This document shows positions 5,607-6,383 of a DNA stretch of 6,383 nucleotides, piece after piece. Within the stretch, counting starts at the first letter, position 1. Each line of letters opens with the position of its first letter. Position numbers and translations under genes: made by a program. The notes beneath the pieces are model-generated. The model was not told where the DNA came from. It saw only the letters and a list, made by a program, of their open reading frames with translations, and did not search any database. Origin of the DNA: an uncultured Prevotella sp. (lineage in GTDB: Bacteria; Bacteroidota; Bacteroidia; Bacteroidales; Bacteroidaceae); contig CALFUF010000180.1 in the NCBI GenBank assembly GCA_937916405.1, forward strand, positions 1 through 6,383. The letters are read 5' to 3'.

Positions 5607-6383
5607 GTTTTATCTGACAGCTTGCTTTGTAGTACTCGGATTAAGTGCACAGGCTAAAGACTATAAGTATCAGACGGTTGAGGGCGACCTGACAAAGACC
5701 CGCATCTATACTTTGGATAACGGACTGAAAGTGTATCTCTCTGTTAATAAGGAGAAACCCCGTATCCAGACTTATATCGCTGTGCGTACGGGTTCGAAGA
5801 ACGACCCTGCGGAGACAACGGGTCTTGCCCACTACTTAGAGCACTTGATGTTCAAGGGTACGAAGCTGTTTGGTACGAGTAATCCTGTGACAGAGGCTCC
5901 GCTGTTGGATGAGATTACCAATCGTTATGAGGTTTATCGTAAGTTGACTGACCCTGCTGCCCGTAAACATGCCTATCATGAGATAGACAGTGTGAGTCAG
6001 CTTGCCGCTCAGTATTTTATTCCCAATGAGTATGACAAGTTGATGGCAACGATTGGTGCACAGGGTACGAATGCCTTCACCAGTAATGATGTCACGTGTT
6101 ATACAGAAGATATCCCCTCTAATGAGATAGAGAACTGGGCAAAGATACAGGCAGACCGTTTCCAGAACATGGTGATTCGTGGTTTCCATACTGAGTTGGA
6201 GGCAGTCTATGAGGAGTATAATATCTATCTGAGTAATGATATGGACAAAGTGTGGGCTGCGATGGGAAAGAAACTGACCCCCACCCATCCTTATGGTACT
6301 CAGACAACGATTGGTACACAGGAGCATCTGAAGAATCCCTCCATCGTCAATATCAAGAATTATTTCAATAAATGGTATGTACC
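5596..6383 (+). CDS. Secreted M16 family zinc metallopeptidase (N-terminal part, runs off the window)
   Basis: Translation from the ATG at 5596 gives 262 residues without a stop up to the window end; full M16 proteins of this type are usually several hundred residues longer, with two or more M16 domains. Residues 1-20 (MKIKFYLTACFVVLGLSAQA) form a signal peptide with probable cleavage after AQA, so it acts in the periplasm or outside. The inverted zinc motif HxxEH is HYLEH at 79-83 (zinc ligands His79 and His83, catalytic Glu82), followed by MFKGT. The downstream ELEAVYEE (200-207) fits the pitrilysin pattern in which the second Glu, seven residues on (Glu207), is the third zinc ligand. The active-site half therefore looks intact. 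The start overlaps the DUF4954 stop by 11 bases in another frame, which suggests coupled translation. Confidence 0.93.
   Translation, partial: MKIKFYLTACFVVLGLSAQAKDYKYQTVEGDLTKTRIYTLDNGLKVYLSVNKEKPRIQTYIAVRTGSKNDPAETTGLAHYLEHLMFKGTKLFGTSNPVTEAPLLDEITNRYEVYRKLTDPAARKHAYHEIDSVSQLAAQYFIPNEYDKLMATIGAQGTNAFTSNDVTCYTEDIPSNEIENWAKIQADRFQNMVIRGFHTELEAVYEEYNIYLSNDMDKVWAAMGKKLTPTHPYGTQTTIGTQEHLKNPSIVNIKNYFNKWYV

Noticed and set aside
5596..5655. Possible lipoprotein signal (LTAC at residues 7-10) in the M16 peptidase
   Set aside because: The Cys comes after only nine residues and is followed by a hydrophobic FVVLGLSAQA stretch ending in a good AQA cleavage site, so an ordinary signal peptide is more likely.
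5836..6327. Minus-strand 163-residue frame opposite the M16 peptidase
   Set aside because: The plus strand encodes an intact HxxEH zinc motif and downstream Glu ligand across the same bases.

Overview
The window looks like chromosomal DNA from a member of the Bacteroidales, most likely a Prevotella/Segatella-type organism. I base this on the promoters, which carry the Bacteroidetes -7 element TAnnTTTG (TATCTTTG before the two leftward units, TAACTTTG before hflX) instead of a -35/-10 pair, on the lack of Shine-Dalgarno sequences before most starts, and on gene families typical of that phylum (DUF4954, the DUF3791/DUF3990 pair, a Bacteroidetes-type HflX). The genus is an inference from remembered family sequences, not from a search.

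Left part (1-1260, AT-richer, about 42% GC in the lines I counted): a compact three-gene leftward unit. A DUF3791-type small helical protein comes first, overlaps by ATGA a DUF3990 protein with features of an ADP-ribosyltransferase fold, and is followed 11 bases later by a second small acidic protein. The unit has its own -7 promoter element, with a perfect 15-bp palindrome at the predicted transcription start. The layout resembles a toxin-antitoxin or target-modification module; this is the least understood system in the window. The first 222 bases contain no gene that I can support.

Middle (1383-2432): nagB, glucosamine-6-phosphate deaminase, on the minus strand with a good hairpin after its stop. 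It is divergent from hflX. The roughly 200-base region between them holds two large adjacent dyads (2321-2351 and 2361-2391), the second overlapping the -33 box of a near-consensus hflX promoter (TTTG, 19 bases, TAACTTTG).

Right part (2433-6383, about 50-57% GC): a rightward operon of hflX (ribosome-associated GTPase), a DUF4954 protein with a left-handed beta-helix-like repeat region (21-base gap), and the start of a secreted M16 zinc peptidase that overlaps the DUF4954 gene by 11 bases and runs off the window. hflX carries a short tandem heptamer array that is translated in frame inside its N-terminal domain. nagB and hflX look like ordinary core genes; the small-protein/DUF3990 unit looks like accessory DNA beside them.
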